Origin: Robbsia andropogonis
GTDB taxonomy: Bacteria > Pseudomonadota > Gammaproteobacteria > Burkholderiales > Burkholderiaceae
Reading direction: 5' to 3'
NCBI RefSeq assembly: GCF_000970345.1
Contig: NZ_LAQU01000001.1
Coordinates: 248,001 to 312,000 of the forward strand
Length of the DNA: 64,000 nucleotides
Of the stretch, positions 17,332-26,267 are shown piece by piece (position 1 is the first letter of the stretch; the number at the start of each line of letters is the position of its first letter). Under the pieces are notes generated by a model that was not told the origin of the DNA, did not search any database, and saw only the letters and a program-made list of their open reading frames with translations. Made by a program: the position numbers and the translations under genes.

Positions 17332-18552
17332 TCAGCCGGGGTCGCGGCGCAAGCGTTGCCGCCCCTGTCGTCCCCCGATTTCATCGATCCGCACGATCGC
17401 GCGGCCATCAGCGGTCTGCTTCGGTGCGGCCTTCCACGCATGGCCGTAGACGATTTCGAACGTCAACGGAATCACTCGATTGGCGTCGCGCCGCGCATCC
17501 AGTGCTTCGAGCCAGGCCTGGTAGAACCGGCGCCCCATCAACCCAGATGATCGAGTCGCCATGGTTTGCCCGTTCGCGGCACCGACGGACGCGAACTCCA
17601 CTGGCCCGGACATCGCGCCCTGCGCACCGACGCCCCGCACCCACGGTCCCCATCCCTTGACGTCGCGGAGCAATGCGGCGGGCTCGCGATAGGTGATCGT
17701 CAGCCGCTCCATATCCATCACCGGCTCGGCGAAACCGCTGGCGATGAGCATGTCGCCAAAATCGTGCATATCGACGAAATCGCGTACCGGCGCACGGGGC
17801 ATGTCCGACGCGGCTGGTGATTCCGTTGACGCAGGGGCTGTCCAAGGCAACGCGGACGCCGCCGCACCCTGCCGCGCGCTCGTCGATGTGGCGGGCACGA
17901 CAGGCATTGGGTACAGCGCGGTGTACGCGTCGTACCAGGCATCCCGAACTTCGGCGAGTGTATCCGGCCCGACTGTGGAGAACATCAACAGCCCCCCCAC
18001 GGCCAGCGCACGTTGCCACGACGGAAACACCTGATCGGGCGCCGGGTGCCATTGCAGCGCGAGATTCGACCAAATCAGATCGATGCTGCCAGCCGCGATC
18101 GGAAGGTCGGTAAAGTCGGCTTGAACGCGCCACGCCGCTTTCTCTCCCATCGCGCGACGCAGTGGCGCGGGCAGATTCCGCGACAGTTTGCGCTTCCACC
18201 CGGCGCTGTCGGCCTGCGCGCCGTCGAGCGTCTCCGGGACCCGCGCGAGCATGCCATGCGCAAGATCCACGCCCACCGCCTGCGCCATGGGATAGCGCTG
18301 CATCAATGCAGCCAGATCACTCCCAAGGCCACAACCGGCGTCCAGGATACGTAACGGGGACACCTTGATATAGTCCAGACGTTCGTGCATCCGGGACGCG
18401 ATTTCCCGAGGCAGAAAGCTGAACTCGCCAAACGACGCCGCACGCCGTTCAAACCCGCGGCGCACGCTGGTCAACACCGTAGAATGCGCGGGCATGGCTG
18501 ATGTTGGCGATCCGGCATCACCGGGCAACGGAGAAATTGAGTCGTTCGGCAT
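17332..18552 (-). CDS. bioC: BioC-like SAM-dependent methyltransferase
   Basis: Class I SAM methyltransferase. By similarity it is malonyl-ACP O-methyltransferase, which starts the pimeloyl arm of biotin synthesis. The N-terminal block RRGFERRAASFGEFSFLPRE is the BioC-type FxRAAxxY/F opening; motif I reads ILDAGCGLGSDLAALMQRYP (about residue 69); then VGVDLAHGML and IDLIWSNLALQW, matching the BioC DLIxSNLALQW segment. At 406 residues it is longer than the usual 250-300 because of inserts, including a Ser/Ala/Pro-rich one near residue 225. The start at 18552 is uncertain; a methionine 19 residues later also fits. It is divergent from comF. Confidence 0.75.
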   Translation of the reverse strand: MPNDSISPLPGDAGSPTSAMPAHSTVLTSVRRGFERRAASFGEFSFLPREIASRMHERLDYIKVSPLRILDAGCGLGSDLAALMQRYPMAQAVGVDLAHGMLARVPETLDGAQADSAGWKRKLSRNLPAPLRRAMGEKAAWRVQADFTDLPIAAGSIDLIWSNLALQWHPAPDQVFPSWQRALAVGGLLMFSTVGPDTLAEVRDAWYDAYTALYPMPVVPATSTSARQGAAASALPWTAPASTESPAASDMPRAPVRDFVDMHDFGDMLIASGFAEPVMDMERLTITYREPAALLRDVKGWGPWVRGVGAQGAMSGPVEFASVGAANGQTMATRSSGLMGRRFYQAWLEALDARRDANRVIPLTFEIVYGHAWKAAPKQTADGRAIVRIDEIGGRQGRQRLRRDPG

Positions 18553-18688
18553 AGTGAAACGGCGTTTTCCACGCGTCGGGACGACGCTACACTGGTCTCG
18601 CAGTATACGTCCACCGCACCGGCGACGCGTTCACGCACGCGGACACCGTTCGTGGCCGGCGCCGGCCACCCGTGACCCTGAGCCTCTC

Positions 18689-19555
18689 ATGTCGAACGCA
18701 TCGCCTCCCATCCCGATACGCCATCCGCCGCACGCCCTCATGCCCGGGACTTCGAGAACGCTCGCAGGCATGATACGGGCCTGGGCGAGCAAGCAATGGC
18801 GGGCGCTCCTGCCCGCGGCGTGCTTGCTATGTGAACATCGCGCCGATGGTCCCTTGTGCCGGCGCTGCGAACAATGCTACTGGCACGCCGACGACGCCGT
18901 GCCGCGTTGCGAGCGTTGCGCCGTACGGTTGTCCTTGCAGGCGCCTCCCGCCCGGGAACGCGAAGGCGTCCGCGCGGCGCTGCGCCGGTGTGGCCAGTGC
19001 CACATCCGCCCGCCGGCCTTCGATGCGGCCATTGCGCTTGCCGATTACCGGGCGCCGCTCGACGCAATGATCGTTGCCTTGAAATACCAGGGCCGCGTGG
19101 GCCTGGCTTCCGACTTCGCGCAACGTCTCGCCTGCCGGTTGACGACGATGCCCGCATCCGCACGACCGGATCTTCTCATTCCGGCGCCACTTTCACCGGA
19201 GCGTCTGGCCACCCGCGGGTACAATCAGGCCTGGGAAATCACCCGACGTCTGGGTGTACATCTGGCAATCGGCACCCATGCCGGACTGTTGCAACGCGCG
19301 CATACGGAAGCGCAGGCAAAGCTGGGGCGCGCTGCCCGACAGCGCAACCTGCAACGTGCGTTCTCTTTGGCCGGTGGCGTGTCCCTTACGGCCCTGGATA
19401 CGATGTCGGAGGCGGACGCCTCCACGATCGGCATTCATGTCGGCGTTGTCGACGACGTCATGACAACGGGCGCCACGCTGGATGCGATTGCCACCACCTT
19501 GAAACGCCACGGTGCACGGCGCGTCACGGCCATCGTCGTATTTCGGACGGCTTGA
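18689..19555 (+). CDS. comF: ComF-family phosphoribosyltransferase-like protein
   Basis: ComF-type protein (288 residues), combining an N-terminal zinc-finger-like region with a phosphoribosyltransferase domain. Members are linked to DNA uptake in competent bacteria. Paired cysteines occur as [16 protein letters not shown] (about residue 50) and CERC/CGQC (about 75 and 100). The PRPP-binding loop is [17 protein letters not shown] (about 255), and [15 protein letters not shown] is the conserved central motif. The ATG at 18689 was chosen because the upstream in-frame stretch is unlike the family. It is divergent from bioC and 76 bp upstream of trmL. Confidence 0.9.
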   Translation: MSNASPPIPIRHPPHALMPGTSRTLAGMIRAWASKQWRALLPAACLLCEHRADGPLCRRCEQCYWHADDAVPRCERCAVRLSLQAPPAREREGVRAALRRCGQCHIRPPAFDAAIALADYRAPLDAMIVALKYQGRVGLASDFAQRLACRLTTMPASARPDLLIPAPLSPERLATRGYNQAWEITRRLGVHLAIGTHAGLLQRAHTEAQAKLGRAARQRNLQRAFSLAGGVSLTALDTMSEADASTIGIHVGVVDDVMTTGATLDAIATTLKRHGARRVTAIVVFRTA

Positions 19556-19631
19556 AACCCGGCGTGGCGGCATTGCCCGATACCTTCTTTCGTACTTTAT
19601 CGATTCACTGTTTCATCACGCTGTCGCCACC

Positions 19632-20102
19632 ATGTTCAACGTCGTTCTGGTCGAACCGGAAATCCCACCCAATACGGGCAACGTCATCCGCCTTTGCGCC
19701 AACACGGGCGCTGACCTGCATCTGATCGAACCCCTCGGTTTTCCATTGGAGGACGCAAAGCTGCGACGCGCCGGGCTCGATTATCACGAGTACACGCGCA
19801 TGCGGGTACATCCGTCATGGGAGGCGTTTCTGGACGCGACGCAACCCGATACCGCCCGGATGTTCGCGTTCACGACGAAAGGCGCCACCGGCTTCGCCGG
19901 TCAAGCGTTGCAACCCGGAGACTGGTTTGTTTTTGGCCCGGAAACACGTGGCTTGTCGGACGCTTTTTTGGCGACATTCGACACCGCGCATCGACTCAGA
20001 TTGCCGATGCGGCCGAACAATCGCAGCCTCAACCTGTCCAATGCCGTCGCAGTCACGGTGTTCGAGGCATGGCGACAAGTCGGCTATGAGGGCGGGCTTT
20101 GA
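19632..20102 (+). CDS. trmL: tRNA (cytidine/uridine-2'-O-)-methyltransferase TrmL
   Basis: SPOUT-class 2'-O-methyltransferase that modifies the wobble nucleotide of tRNA-Leu isoacceptors. The 156-residue product has the full family layout: [20 protein letters not shown] (about residues 9-28), [11 protein letters not shown] (about 104) and [19 protein letters not shown] (about 132), which together form the knotted SAM site. The open frame runs upstream into comF, but the ATG at 19632 marks the conserved MFNVVLVEP start. It abuts the convergent gpsA gene with no intergenic base. Confidence 0.95.
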   Translation: MFNVVLVEPEIPPNTGNVIRLCANTGADLHLIEPLGFPLEDAKLRRAGLDYHEYTRMRVHPSWEAFLDATQPDTARMFAFTTKGATGFAGQALQPGDWFVFGPETRGLSDAFLATFDTAHRLRLPMRPNNRSLNLSNAVAVTVFEAWRQVGYEGGL

Positions 20103-21161
20103 CTATTCGGCCTTCGCGTCTCGCTGGAGCAGCATGGCAACGGCGTCGCGTGCCGGTTGTCCATCGAACAGCACGGCGCACACAGCGCGCGTGATCGGCA
20201 TGTCGACACCGCGCGCATGGGCCAACGCATCCACGGCACGCGCGCACGCGACGCCTTCGGCGACGTGACCCAACCCCGCCAGGATCGCATCGAGCGATTG
20301 CCCGCTCGCCAGTTGCAAGCCGACCTTGCGATTGCGCGACAGATCCCCGGTAGCCGTCAGAATCAGATCCCCCACGCCGGACAGGCCGGTGAACGTTTCC
20401 GCTCGGGCGCCCAGTGCGACGCCAAGACGGGTCATCTCGGCCAACCCTCGCGTGACCAACGCCGCACGGGCATTCAGACCAAGGCCCAGGCCATCACTGA
20501 TACCGGTGGCAATCGCCATCACGTTCTTGACCGCCCCCCCCACCTCCACACCCGGTAAGTCGTCACTCGTATAGATTCGCATCGCATCGTGATGACAGGC
20601 ATCACGAATACGCTGCAGGCACGACGGATCGGTGCTGGCCGCGGTCAAGGCCACCGGCAGACCCAACGCGACCTCCTTCGCGAAGCTGGGGCCGGTCAGC
20701 ACCCCCAAAGCCGGCCGTGCAACGTTCTGCGCGCCAGGATACGCGGCCTCCAGGACATCGGTGGCAACGTGATGCGGCAATTTGCCTGACCCGGCCTCGA
20801 AGCCCTTGCACAGCCAGACAATGGTCGTACCGGCCGGCAACAACATCGGGCCGGCGCCGTCCAATCCCGTCAGTCGCGACAGCATCGGACGCAGGCCGGC
20901 AACGGGCGTTGCCAGAACCAGCAGCGTGGGAGAAACGGTGGCATCAGGCGTGCCATGCGCGACGGCTGCCGCGAGGTCCGTGCCATAGCGCAGCATGGCC
21001 GGCAACGGGCAGCCAGGAAGGTAGATTTCATTGGTGCCATTCGCCGCGAGACGGGCAACGAGCGTGGCATCACGCGCCCACAGCACCACGTCGTGGCGGC
21101 GGGCGAGATGGGCGGCAACCGCGGTACCCCAGGCACCGGCGCCCAATACTGCTATTTTCAT
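20103..21161 (-). CDS. gpsA: Glycerol-3-phosphate dehydrogenase [NAD(P)+]
   Basis: GpsA reduces dihydroxyacetone phosphate to sn-glycerol 3-phosphate for phospholipid synthesis. Seen in the 352-residue protein: N-terminal Rossmann motif [16 protein letters not shown] (about residue 4), [14 protein letters not shown] (about 152), the catalytic region [20 protein letters not shown] (about 205, with the key lysine) and [20 protein letters not shown] (about 255). It is the last gene of a minus-strand group rhodanese-grxC-secB-gpsA, 8 bp after secB. Its stop at 20103 directly touches the stop of trmL. Confidence 0.97.
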   Translation of the reverse strand: MKIAVLGAGAWGTAVAAHLARRHDVVLWARDATLVARLAANGTNEIYLPGCPLPAMLRYGTDLAAAVAHGTPDATVSPTLLVLATPVAGLRPMLSRLTGLDGAGPMLLPAGTTIVWLCKGFEAGSGKLPHHVATDVLEAAYPGAQNVARPALGVLTGPSFAKEVALGLPVALTAASTDPSCLQRIRDACHHDAMRIYTSDDLPGVEVGGAVKNVMAIATGISDGLGLGLNARAALVTRGLAEMTRLGVALGARAETFTGLSGVGDLILTATGDLSRNRKVGLQLASGQSLDAILAGLGHVAEGVACARAVDALAHARGVDMPITRAVCAVLFDGQPARDAVAMLLQRDAKAE

Positions 21162-21169
21162 GCGGACGC

Positions 21170-21652
21170 TCAGTGCGTCTGCGGCGCGCTCTGGGCGACC
21201 ATGATGTCGCTATCCGGGCCGCCGGCCTGCTGCTGTTGCTGCTCGTATAGCATCTGGAAGTTGATTTCCGCCAGGTGAATCGGCGGGAACCCCGCGCGCG
21301 TCAGCACATCGGCGATGTTCGAGCGGAGGTACGGAAACAGGATCTGCGGGCAAGCGATATTCAGAACGGGATCGAGCTGATCCGCCGGCAAGTTACGGAT
21401 ATCGAAGATGCCTGCTTGCGTCGCTTCCACCAAAAACGCCACCTTCTCGCCGACCTTGGCCTTCACGGTGCCGATGACACTCGCTTCGTAGACGTTTTCC
21501 TGCAACTGCTGGGATTTGACCATCACTTCCACTTCCACCTGCGGCATTTCCTGCTCAAGGAAAATCTGCGGAGCATTGGGCAGTTCCAGGGACGTATCCT
21601 TCAGGTAGATACGCTGGATATTGAAGAAAGGCTGGTCGTTTTGGTCGCTCAT
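21170..21652 (-). CDS. secB: Protein-export chaperone SecB
   Basis: SecB is a cytosolic tetrameric holdase that keeps preproteins unfolded and delivers them to SecA. The 160-residue length is standard. The core begins [20 protein letters not shown] near residue 9, followed by alternating strand segments with [21 protein letters not shown] and the C-terminal [25 protein letters not shown], which are diagnostic. It sits between grxC and gpsA, the usual grouping in Burkholderia relatives. Confidence 0.97.
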   Translation of the reverse strand: MSDQNDQPFFNIQRIYLKDTSLELPNAPQIFLEQEMPQVEVEVMVKSQQLQENVYEASVIGTVKAKVGEKVAFLVEATQAGIFDIRNLPADQLDPVLNIACPQILFPYLRSNIADVLTRAGFPPIHLAEINFQMLYEQQQQQAGGPDSDIMVAQSAPQTH

Positions 21653-21811
21653 CGATCATCTCAGAAAATAAACCGGCGACATGCGGATCATATCGCCGGT
21701 GCAATACGCCAACCCATCATGCGCGACAACGCGCAAACAGGTGGTATCCGGGGTGCCGCCCGGTGGCCGCCACAACACGCGAACGCGGACGCGGCACAGC
21801 GGGCAAGCGGG

Positions 21812-22108
21812 TCAACTGCCCGTTACCGCACCATCCAACAGCGGCATCAGGCCACCGGCGCGGTCCAGTGCGGACAGGTCGTCATAGCCACCAACATGCG
21901 TTTCACCGATATAAATCTGCGGCACGGTGCGGCGGCCGGTACGGGACATCATGGCTGCCCGCTGCTCGGGGTCCTTGTCGATCAAAATTTTCTCGACGTG
22001 CTCGACGCCTCGCTGCTTCAGCAAGCGTTCCGCCATCTGGCAATACGGACAGACCTGCGTGCTGTACATCACGACGTGATGTGCGCCTTTGTCTTGTGGG
22101 TTACTCAT
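21812..22108 (-). CDS. grxC: Glutaredoxin 3
   Basis: Small glutathione-dependent thiol oxidoreductase, 98 residues. The redox site is YSTQVCPYCQMAERLL (CPYC, about residues 21-24), followed by VPQIYIGETHVGGYDDLSAL, which holds the cis-proline and glutathione-binding GGYDD. The start at 22108 (MSNPQ) is preferred because the longer frame adds a non-conserved MHEARSKR leader. It is part of the rhodanese-grxC-secB-gpsA run. Confidence 0.95.
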   Translation of the reverse strand: MSNPQDKGAHHVVMYSTQVCPYCQMAERLLKQRGVEHVEKILIDKDPEQRAAMMSRTGRRTVPQIYIGETHVGGYDDLSALDRAGGLMPLLDGAVTGS

Positions 22109-22220
22109 TCGTTTGCTCCTTGCTTCATGCATTCGATGCCGCGCCCGTTACATCGGTCACCGCACGCCTCGCGAGGCGCGGCCGAACCGGACGGATGCGT
22201 TCAGGGACCTTCCCAGCATG

Positions 22221-22637
22221 TCACGCTTTCGATGCCACCACTGGCAACCCTGCTTTCTGCCAGCCGTCCACACCGCCTTGCAGCGAATGGACTTCGGTGT
22301 AACCAGCCTGTTGCAGCACGTCGAGCGCCTTGGCCGATTGCTGGCCGGTCTGGCAGACGACGATCACCGGGGTCACCTTGTTTTTTGCCACCTGCTGCGC
22401 CTTCGCCGACAGATCAGCAGCGGGAAGGTGCCGCGCCTGCGGCAAATGCCCCACCGCGTACGCCTGGGCAGTGCGGACGTCGATGACAACCGCATTCCGG
22501 CGATTTATCAGCAAAATGGCTTCACTGGACGACAGCCCACGGTTGCGCCGCGTCAACGTGGGCCACAACAACATCACGCCGGAAACCACGACGACGACGA
22601 TCAGGACAAGGTTGAAGGGATTTGTAAAAAACTTCAC
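22221..22637 (-). CDS. Membrane-anchored rhodanese-like protein
   Basis: Single rhodanese domain behind an N-terminal membrane helix (about residues 8-25, NLVLIVVVVVSGVMLLW), about 138 residues in all. The catalytic cysteine lies in VIVVCQTGQQSAKALDVL (about residue 96) and the domain ends with LQGGVDGWQKAGLPV, the usual rhodanese C-terminal signature. The domain probably faces the cytoplasm, although topology cannot be fixed. The GTG at 22637 is preferred because homology begins at VKFFTNPF; a longer frame exists. A TATAAT on this strand (22673-22668) lies upstream. It heads the grxC-secB-gpsA run. Confidence 0.9.
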   Translation of the reverse strand: MKFFTNPFNLVLIVVVVVSGVMLLWPTLTRRNRGLSSSEAILLINRRNAVVIDVRTAQAYAVGHLPQARHLPAADLSAKAQQVAKNKVTPVIVVCQTGQQSAKALDVLQQAGYTEVHSLQGGVDGWQKAGLPVVASKA

Positions 22638-22880
22638 AGGCGACCGCCGCAAAAAGGGAATTCGCGCATTATAGACAGTCTCGCCGGATTTTCGGGCCAA
22701 TTGCGTCGGCGCAATGGTACGGTTGTGCGCCGGACACTCTAGAATGTGGGGATAGATGCGCGCGAATCAAGCACCCGGCGCCTGCCTGGTGGAGGCCTCC
22801 TCTCCCCGGGGGGAACCCCGTGTGGCCTGGCATCCAGGCATTCGCGCGCAGGCCGCATTATCCACTACCGATGTTTCGCC

Positions 22881-23627
22881 ATGTACAAACTCGTTCTGAT
22901 TCGCCACGGCGAATCCACCTGGAATCAGGAAAATCGCTTTACCGGCTGGGTTGATGTCGATCTGACCGCAAAAGGCGCGACCGAAGCCCGGCAAGCCGGC
23001 AAACTGCTGAAGGATGCCGGCTTCACCTTCGATATCGCCTACACCTCGGTGCTGAAACGTGCGATTCGCACGCTGTGGCATGTGCAAGACGAAATGGACT
23101 TGATGTATGTGCCCGTCGTGCATTCCTGGCGCTTGAACGAGCGTCACTATGGTGCGCTCGCGGGTCTGAACAAGGCGGAAACCGCGCAGAAGTACGGCGA
23201 TGAACAGGTGCTGGTCTGGCGTCGCAGCTACGACACCCCGCCACCGGCGCTGGATGCCGCGGAAGCCGACAAGTGGGCCCGCGATCCACGTTACGTCAAG
23301 GTGCCACGGGAGCAATTGCCGCTGACCGAGTGCCTGAAAGACACCGTGGCACGCGTCATGCCGTTATGGAACGAGTCGATCGCGCCGGCATTGCGCGGCG
23401 GCAAGCGCCTGGTGATCGCCGCGCATGGCAACTCCATCCGTGCGCTGGTCAAATACCTGGACAGCATCCCGGACGACGATATCGTCGGCCTGAATATCCC
23501 GAACGGCATCCCGCTCGTCTATGAACTGGATGCAGACCTGAAGCCGATCAAGCATTACTATCTAGGCGATGCCGACGCCATCGCCAAAGCGCAAGCTGCC
23601 GTGGCGAACCAGGGCAAGGCGAAATAA
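22881..23627 (+). CDS. gpmA: 2,3-bisphosphoglycerate-dependent phosphoglycerate mutase
   Basis: Interconverts 3- and 2-phosphoglycerate in glycolysis/gluconeogenesis through a phosphohistidine. The 248-residue product opens [20 protein letters not shown], with the catalytic His in RHGES (residue 9), followed by [17 protein letters not shown] (about 85) and [17 protein letters not shown] (second catalytic His, about 180). Length and motifs match cofactor-dependent mutases. The ATG at 22881 is fixed by the conserved N terminus. It is divergent from the rhodanese gene. Confidence 0.97.
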   Translation: MYKLVLIRHGESTWNQENRFTGWVDVDLTAKGATEARQAGKLLKDAGFTFDIAYTSVLKRAIRTLWHVQDEMDLMYVPVVHSWRLNERHYGALAGLNKAETAQKYGDEQVLVWRRSYDTPPPALDAAEADKWARDPRYVKVPREQLPLTECLKDTVARVMPLWNESIAPALRGGKRLVIAAHGNSIRALVKYLDSIPDDDIVGLNIPNGIPLVYELDADLKPIKHYYLGDADAIAKAQAAVANQGKAK

Positions 23628-23856
23628 ATCCGCGCCGGGCGGACGCGCGCATCTGGCGCCCGCCCGGCCCACGCCGAACCTGGACGGCGCCCGCGCACGG
23701 CCTTTCACCCGCCTTGCTCAGGCAACACCGGTTCAAATCATGCACGCAAACCACGCTATACTGCCTGGGATACCCGTCGATAACGGCGCGTTCTAACGTA
23801 TTTTCCTAATTCGCCCGTTTTGCACGCGGACCAATCCGCTCATTCCCACCTTCGTT

Positions 23857-25440
23857 ATGCGCAAACACCTGAAGCACCTGGTATTGATCGTTGCCGGTCT
23901 GGCGACCGGCGTGCTGGCCACACTGCAGATTTCAGCGGCCGCCCAGACCACTGCGAACAACACGGCTGCGGCTGCGGTAGCGCCGTTGCCATTGGATCAA
24001 CTCCGCTTGCTGGCGGAAGTTTTCGGACAGATCAAGCATGAATATGTCGAGCCGGTAGACGACAAGAAGCTGTTGACCGCCGCCATCAAGGGCATGGTGT
24101 CCAGCCTCGACCCGCATTCGTCGTATCTGGATAAGACCGACTACCAGGAACTCCAGGAACAGACGCAGGGCCGCTTCGCGGGGCTCGGCATCGAAATCTC
24201 GTCGGAAGACGGCCTGATCAAGGTGATCTCGCCAATCGAGGACACGCCCGCCGCGAAGGCCGGTATCCGTCCTGGTGACCTGATCACCCGCATCGACGAC
24301 ACGCCTGTACGTGGGATGACGCTCGATCAATCGGTCAAGCGCATGCGCGGCGCGCCGGGTTCGAAGGTCACGTTGACGATCTTCCGCAAATCGGACCAGC
24401 GCACGTTCCCGCTCACGGTGACCCGTGCGGAAATCGTCGTCAAGAGCGTCAAGTACAAGATCGAGGAGCCGGGTTACGCGTGGGTCCGGATCACGAGTTT
24501 CCAGGAAAAGACGGTACCGGATCTGGCCGCCGCGCTGCGCGATATCGCGCGCCAACAGCCGAACCTGAAGGGCTTGGTGCTGGACCTGCGTAACAACGGC
24601 GGCGGCTTGCTGCAAAGCGCGGTGGGCGTGGCCGGATCGTTCCTGCCGGCCAATTCCCTGGTGGTGTCGACGAACGGCCAGATCGCCGATTCGAAGCAGG
24701 CCTATCGCGACACGTTCGACAACTATCGTCTGCCAGGCATGACCACCGATCCGCTCAAGGGCCTGCCCGACGAGTTCAAGAGCGTGCCGATGATCGTGTT
24801 GACCAATGCCTACTCGGCGTCGGCCTCCGAAATCGTCGCGGGCGCGCTGCAGGATCATCATCGCGCGCTGATCATGGGCAAGACGACATTCGGCAAGGGT
24901 TCCGTGCAAACGGTCCGGCCGCTGACCGCCGATACCGCGTTGCGTCTGACGACGGCGTACTACTACACACCGAGCGGCCGTTCCATACAGAACAAGGGAA
25001 TCCGTCCGGACCTGACCGTCGACCAGTTTGCCGAAGGCGACCCGGATGATGCGCTGGTGACACGTGAAGTGGACTACACGAACCATCTGGCCAACCTGCA
25101 GGACCCGAACGAGAAGAAGGAAGCCGAGACACGGGAAGCAGACCGGATGGAGCAACTGCGCCAACTGGAAGAACGCAACGACAAGATGACGCCGGAACAG
25201 CGTCAGAAGGAGCGCAATCGCCAACCGCCTGATTTCGGAACGATAACCGGCGCGAATGCGGACTTCATGCTGCAACAGGCATTGAACAAGTTCAAGGGCT
25301 TGCCGGTACAGTTGTCGAAGTCGGCAGCCGAACGTACGCTGTCGGCCGCGAAGCCGCCGGTTGATGCATCGGCCCCCGTGGTCACGACCAAGCCCGCGTT
25401 GCCGGCAGTCCCCGGCGCCTCGGCACCGGCCGGCAAATGA
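23857..25440 (+). CDS. ctpA: C-terminal processing peptidase (S41 family)
   Basis: Periplasmic/envelope serine protease of the S41 tail-specific group, 527 residues. It has an N-terminal signal or anchor (about residues 7-28, LKHLVLIVAGLATGVLATLQ), a PDZ domain (about 95-175, GLGIEISSEDGLIKVISPIE) and the protease domain with catalytic Ser in NAYSASASEIVAGAL (about residue 315) and Lys in GKTTFGKGSVQTV (about 340). The C-terminal about 120 residues are charged and then Pro/Ala-rich. The last codon overlaps the following moeB-like gene by 4 bp (ATGA). Confidence 0.94.
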   Translation: MRKHLKHLVLIVAGLATGVLATLQISAAAQTTANNTAAAAVAPLPLDQLRLLAEVFGQIKHEYVEPVDDKKLLTAAIKGMVSSLDPHSSYLDKTDYQELQEQTQGRFAGLGIEISSEDGLIKVISPIEDTPAAKAGIRPGDLITRIDDTPVRGMTLDQSVKRMRGAPGSKVTLTIFRKSDQRTFPLTVTRAEIVVKSVKYKIEEPGYAWVRITSFQEKTVPDLAAALRDIARQQPNLKGLVLDLRNNGGGLLQSAVGVAGSFLPANSLVVSTNGQIADSKQAYRDTFDNYRLPGMTTDPLKGLPDEFKSVPMIVLTNAYSASASEIVAGALQDHHRALIMGKTTFGKGSVQTVRPLTADTALRLTTAYYYTPSGRSIQNKGIRPDLTVDQFAEGDPDDALVTREVDYTNHLANLQDPNEKKEAETREADRMEQLRQLEERNDKMTPEQRQKERNRQPPDFGTITGANADFMLQQALNKFKGLPVQLSKSAAERTLSAAKPPVDASAPVVTTKPALPAVPGASAPAGK

Positions 25441-26216
25441 ACGATGCGCAGTTGCTGCGGTATTCGCGGCACATCCTGCTGGATGAATGGGGTATCGAGG
25501 TTCAGCAGGCCGTATGCAACGCCCGTGTCCTGATCATCGGCGCGGGCGGGCTGGGATGTCCGGCGGCGCTGTATCTGGTGGCGGCCGGCATCAAGCAACT
25601 GACGGTGATCGACGGTGACGATGTCGACCTCACCAATCTACAGCGACAGATAGCGCATACCACCGCCAGCGTGGGCCAGGCCAAGGTCGACTCCTTGGCG
25701 GACACGGCGGCCCGTCTCAACGCTGATGTTCTCTTCCGCGCTATTCGCACCCCCGCCGACGATGCCCTGCTGGCGCGCGAGGTGCCGTTGGCCGATGTGG
25801 TGCTCGACTGCACCGATCACTTCCGCATTCGCCAGGCCATCAATCGTGCCTGCGTAGCGCATCGGGTACCGCTCGTGTCCGGAGCGGCATTGCGATTCGA
25901 TGCCCAGGTGACGACGTTCGATCTCACCGACGACGACGCACCCTGCTATGCGTGCATGTTTCCACCCGAGCCTGCGCCAGAAGAGGCATCCTGCGCGACG
26001 ATGGGGGTGTTTGCCCCGACGGTCGGGATCATCGGGGCGATCCAGGCAGGCGAGGCGTTGAAGGTGCTGTCCGGGGGAATGGGCGAGACACTGTCCGGCA
26101 GACTGCTGATGCTCGACAGCCTGACCATGCGTTGGAACGAGTTCAAGGTCTCACGGCAACCGGATTGCCCGGTCTGCAGCGGTCATGCAGGCGCGACACG
26201 ACCGCATGCGATATAA
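25437..26216 (+). CDS. moeB: MoeB/ThiF-family adenylyltransferase
   Basis: E1-like enzyme that adenylates the C-terminal glycine of a small sulfur-carrier protein such as MoaD or ThiS. In the 259-residue product the nucleotide loop GAGGLGCPAALYLVAAGI is at about residues 37-54, with the arginine/aspartate region DGDDVDLTNLQRQIAH; the zinc CxxC pairs are CYAC (about 178) and CPVC (about 249), and the catalytic cysteine segment is CATMGVFAPTVGI (about 190). Sequence alone does not separate MoeB from ThiF, as both are often encoded by one gene in Burkholderiaceae. It overlaps ctpA by 4 bp. Confidence 0.9.
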   Translation: MNDAQLLRYSRHILLDEWGIEVQQAVCNARVLIIGAGGLGCPAALYLVAAGIKQLTVIDGDDVDLTNLQRQIAHTTASVGQAKVDSLADTAARLNADVLFRAIRTPADDALLAREVPLADVVLDCTDHFRIRQAINRACVAHRVPLVSGAALRFDAQVTTFDLTDDDAPCYACMFPPEPAPEEASCATMGVFAPTVGIIGAIQAGEALKVLSGGMGETLSGRLLMLDSLTMRWNEFKVSRQPDCPVCSGHAGATRPHAI

Positions 26217-26267
26217 CGGGCGCGCCGCCACAGTTCCCACCGGCTTGCCTCCGATGTTCATCGCGCG